Shown here piece after piece: positions 62,501 through 64,000 of a stretch of 64,000 bases of DNA. This DNA comes from Rossellomorea sp036867415 (lineage in GTDB: Bacteria > Bacillota > Bacilli > Bacillales > Bacillaceae_B). The DNA lies in assembly GCF_036867415.1 (NCBI RefSeq), contig NZ_JBAJHU010000007.1, forward strand, positions 1 to 64,000, written 5' to 3'. The position numbers and the translations under genes are program-made. The stretch's first letter is position 1; the number at the start of each line of letters is the position of its first letter. The notes under the pieces are model-generated. The model did not search any database. It saw only the letters and a list, made by a program, of their open reading frames with translations, and was not told the origin of the DNA.

Positions 62501-63583
62501 TCAATGGATTTGTACTGTTTTGACCCCCAGACCCGGAGAGTCCGGGAAGGTGATGGTTTTCCCTCGATATTGAATGCCACCTGCTATGATGTCGTTTGAC
62601 AGCATCAACGGGGCATCGAAATCAAATCTAGTGATATTTTTCTTGCTTGCAGCAAAATGTGCTGCAGCGGTTATGCCGAGGCGGGTTTCGATCATACTGC
62701 CCACCATGCACTCAACTCCGCATACTTCTGCAAGATTGTTGATTTTCTGAGCCTGATAGATTCCCCCGGCCTTCATCAGCTTGATATTGATGAGGTCAGC
62801 ACTTCTTGTTTTCAGGACCTGAAAGGCCTGCTGCGGTGAGAACACACTTTCATCAGCCATGATGAGGGTGTCGACATTGTCCGATACCTTTTTCAACCCT
62901 TCAAGGTCATGTGCGGGTACCGGCTGCTCCACCAACTCGATATTGAGATCCAGGTCTTCCATTTTCCGAATCGCACGAACAGCCGCTTTTGCTTCCCAGC
63001 CCTGATTTGCATCTAGCCGGATCTTTACTGAATCCCCGATTACCTGCCGGATTGCCTGAATGCGTTTAATATCCTTCACGATTTCATCTTTCCCCACTTT
63101 GATCTTCAGAACATCGAATCCCCTCATGCTGTACAGCAGGGCGTCCTCCGCCATTTCTGCAGGACTGTTCACACTGACGGTATAATCGGTTTCGAGCTTG
63201 TTCCTGTATCCGCCCAAGTATTGATAGAGCGGAAGTCCGCTATACTGTGCAAGGCAATCATGGACGGCCATGTCGACTGCTGCTTTTGCACTGTTATTAC
63301 CTACGAGAAGCTTATGCATATCCTGGAAAATAGATTCATAATTCAATATGGATCTCCCAACCAGTGCGGGCTTCAAAACATCCAGAATGGCAGATTCGAT
63401 GCTCTTTAGACTTTCGCCCGTGATGACCACAGTGGACGGTGCTTCTCCCCAGCCGTTGATACCATTATCACAAATAACCTTAACCCCGATGGCTTCTGCG
63501 GTATGTACCGTTCGAAGAGCCGTCTTGAATGGGGTATGTAAGGGGACAGCTACATGAAACGTTTCAATCTGTACAATTTCCAT
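62501..63583 (-). CDS. ykfB: L-Ala-D/L-Glu epimerase YkfB
   Basis: The 360-residue enolase-superfamily enzyme converts L-Ala-D-Glu from murein into L-Ala-L-Glu. KIKVG supplies the first catalytic lysine pair, LDANQGW, ELVEQPVP and MADESVFS give the metal ligands, and NIKLMKAGG holds the second lysine. The ATG shares one base with the ykfA stop, so expression is coupled. Confidence 0.92.
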   Translation of the reverse strand: MEIVQIETFHVAVPLHTPFKTALRTVHTAEAIGVKVICDNGINGWGEAPSTVVITGESLKSIESAILDVLKPALVGRSILNYESIFQDMHKLLVGNNSAKAAVDMAVHDCLAQYSGLPLYQYLGGYRNKLETDYTVSVNSPAEMAEDALLYSMRGFDVLKIKVGKDEIVKDIKRIQAIRQVIGDSVKIRLDANQGWEAKAAVRAIRKMEDLDLNIELVEQPVPAHDLEGLKKVSDNVDTLIMADESVFSPQQAFQVLKTRSADLINIKLMKAGGIYQAQKINNLAEVCGVECMVGSMIETRLGITAAAHFAASKKNITRFDFDAPLMLSNDIIAGGIQYRGKTITFPDSPGLGVKTVQIH

Positions 63584-64000
63584 CAGACTTCAACCTCTTC
63601 CTTTATGCCGCTTTCGACAATGAGTGTTAGGTCATCTGTATCCATATTCGCATGCGCCCCTATTGGAATTCCGAGGCAGGGAGAAGAGTGACCAATTAAG
63701 AAACCCTTCATGGTGGGTTTATTCGCAGGCTTGATGTGGTCTTCAAACAATTGATCCAGTGTCAACGACTCTTTCCTCTTATCGGCTACACAGTTTTTGA
63801 AATCTCCGATGATGATTCCTGCCGCATCGTTAAATTTCCCCGCCATCTTCAGCTGATTCAGCATGCGGTCAACTTTATACGGCTCCTCATCAATATCTTC
63901 GATGAACAGGATCCTGCCTTTTGTATCAACCTCATAATCAGTCCCCAGGGTACTTACTAACAGTGTCAGGTTTCCCCCTATAACAGGACCGCTTGCCTTG
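63583..64000 (-). CDS. ykfA: LD-carboxypeptidase YkfA (peptidase S66), partial
   Basis: The C-terminal 138 residues or so are in the window; the gene runs off the right edge. GPVIGGNLTLLVSTLGTDYE and the catalytic-histidine region FLIGHSSPCLGIPIGAHANM mark peptidase family S66. It removes the terminal D-Ala from murein tetrapeptides, feeding YkfC and YkfB. It is the first gene of the operon seen here. Confidence 0.9.
   Translation of the reverse strand, partial: KASGPVIGGNLTLLVSTLGTDYEVDTKGRILFIEDIDEEPYKVDRMLNQLKMAGKFNDAAGIIIGDFKNCVADKRKESLTLDQLFEDHIKPANKPTMKGFLIGHSSPCLGIPIGAHANMDTDDLTLIVESGIKEEVEV

Overview
The window comes from a low-GC, endospore-forming member of the Bacillaceae. Spore genes (sspN, tlp and a GerA-type germinant receptor operon), strong AGGAGG ribosome sites and the order yneN-tlp-yneP-yneQ-yneR-plsY-yneT-parE-parC-alsT, which matches the Bacillus subtilis chromosome, all support this. 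The genus cannot be fixed from the sequence alone.

Positions 1-17,800 are conserved chromosome: thioredoxin-like YneN, an FbpB-like peptide, SspN, Tlp, YneP, YneQ, YneR, a CapA-family protein, PlsY, an NCS2 permease, a three-gene Opu-type osmolyte transporter, YneT, topoisomerase IV (parE with a LexA-like box, then parC), an AlsT-type symporter, an FG-GAP-like exported protein and a staygreen homologue. Most units end in clear hairpin terminators.

Positions 17,800-50,900 form an accessory island scattered with remnants: IS3, IS1182 and IS110 pieces and many half-genes. Its theme is thiol, chlorine and electrophile stress. It holds two MsrAB fusions, MsrA-like proteins, two OsmC proteins, TrxA, TrxB, three further thioredoxin or glutaredoxin-fold proteins, a HesB-like protein, an RclC/DUF417 membrane protein, two AhpD/CMD proteins, an azoreductase and a nitroreductase. 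Regulators are a Crp/Fnr protein, a MocR protein, three NemR-like TetR copies and MarR and MerR remnants. Remnants of an MhqR-type quinone-detoxification set (ring-cleaving dioxygenase, MhqN-like nitroreductase, flavin reductase, MarR) lie among them. Several modules are duplicated and have decayed reciprocally.

The most interesting signal is a 20-bp palindrome, AATGTTAG-N4-CTAACATT, found upstream of the redoxin/trxA unit, trxB, osmC and (as a half-site) the glutaredoxin/crp unit. In all four places the element ends exactly 19 bp before a -10 box, so its centre lies near -41.5, the class II position of Crp/Fnr activators. This suggests a compact thiol-stress regulon run by the Crp/Fnr protein encoded in the same block.

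Positions 50,900-64,000 hold a germinant receptor operon with the order DUF3231-gerA-gerC-gerB-small membrane protein, an Rrf2 regulator divergent from an azoreductase, a group II intron remnant, a PAS-STAS stressosome-type protein, and a ykfABCD murein-peptide recycling operon ending in a class A beta-lactamase-fold protein. ykfA runs off the right edge.
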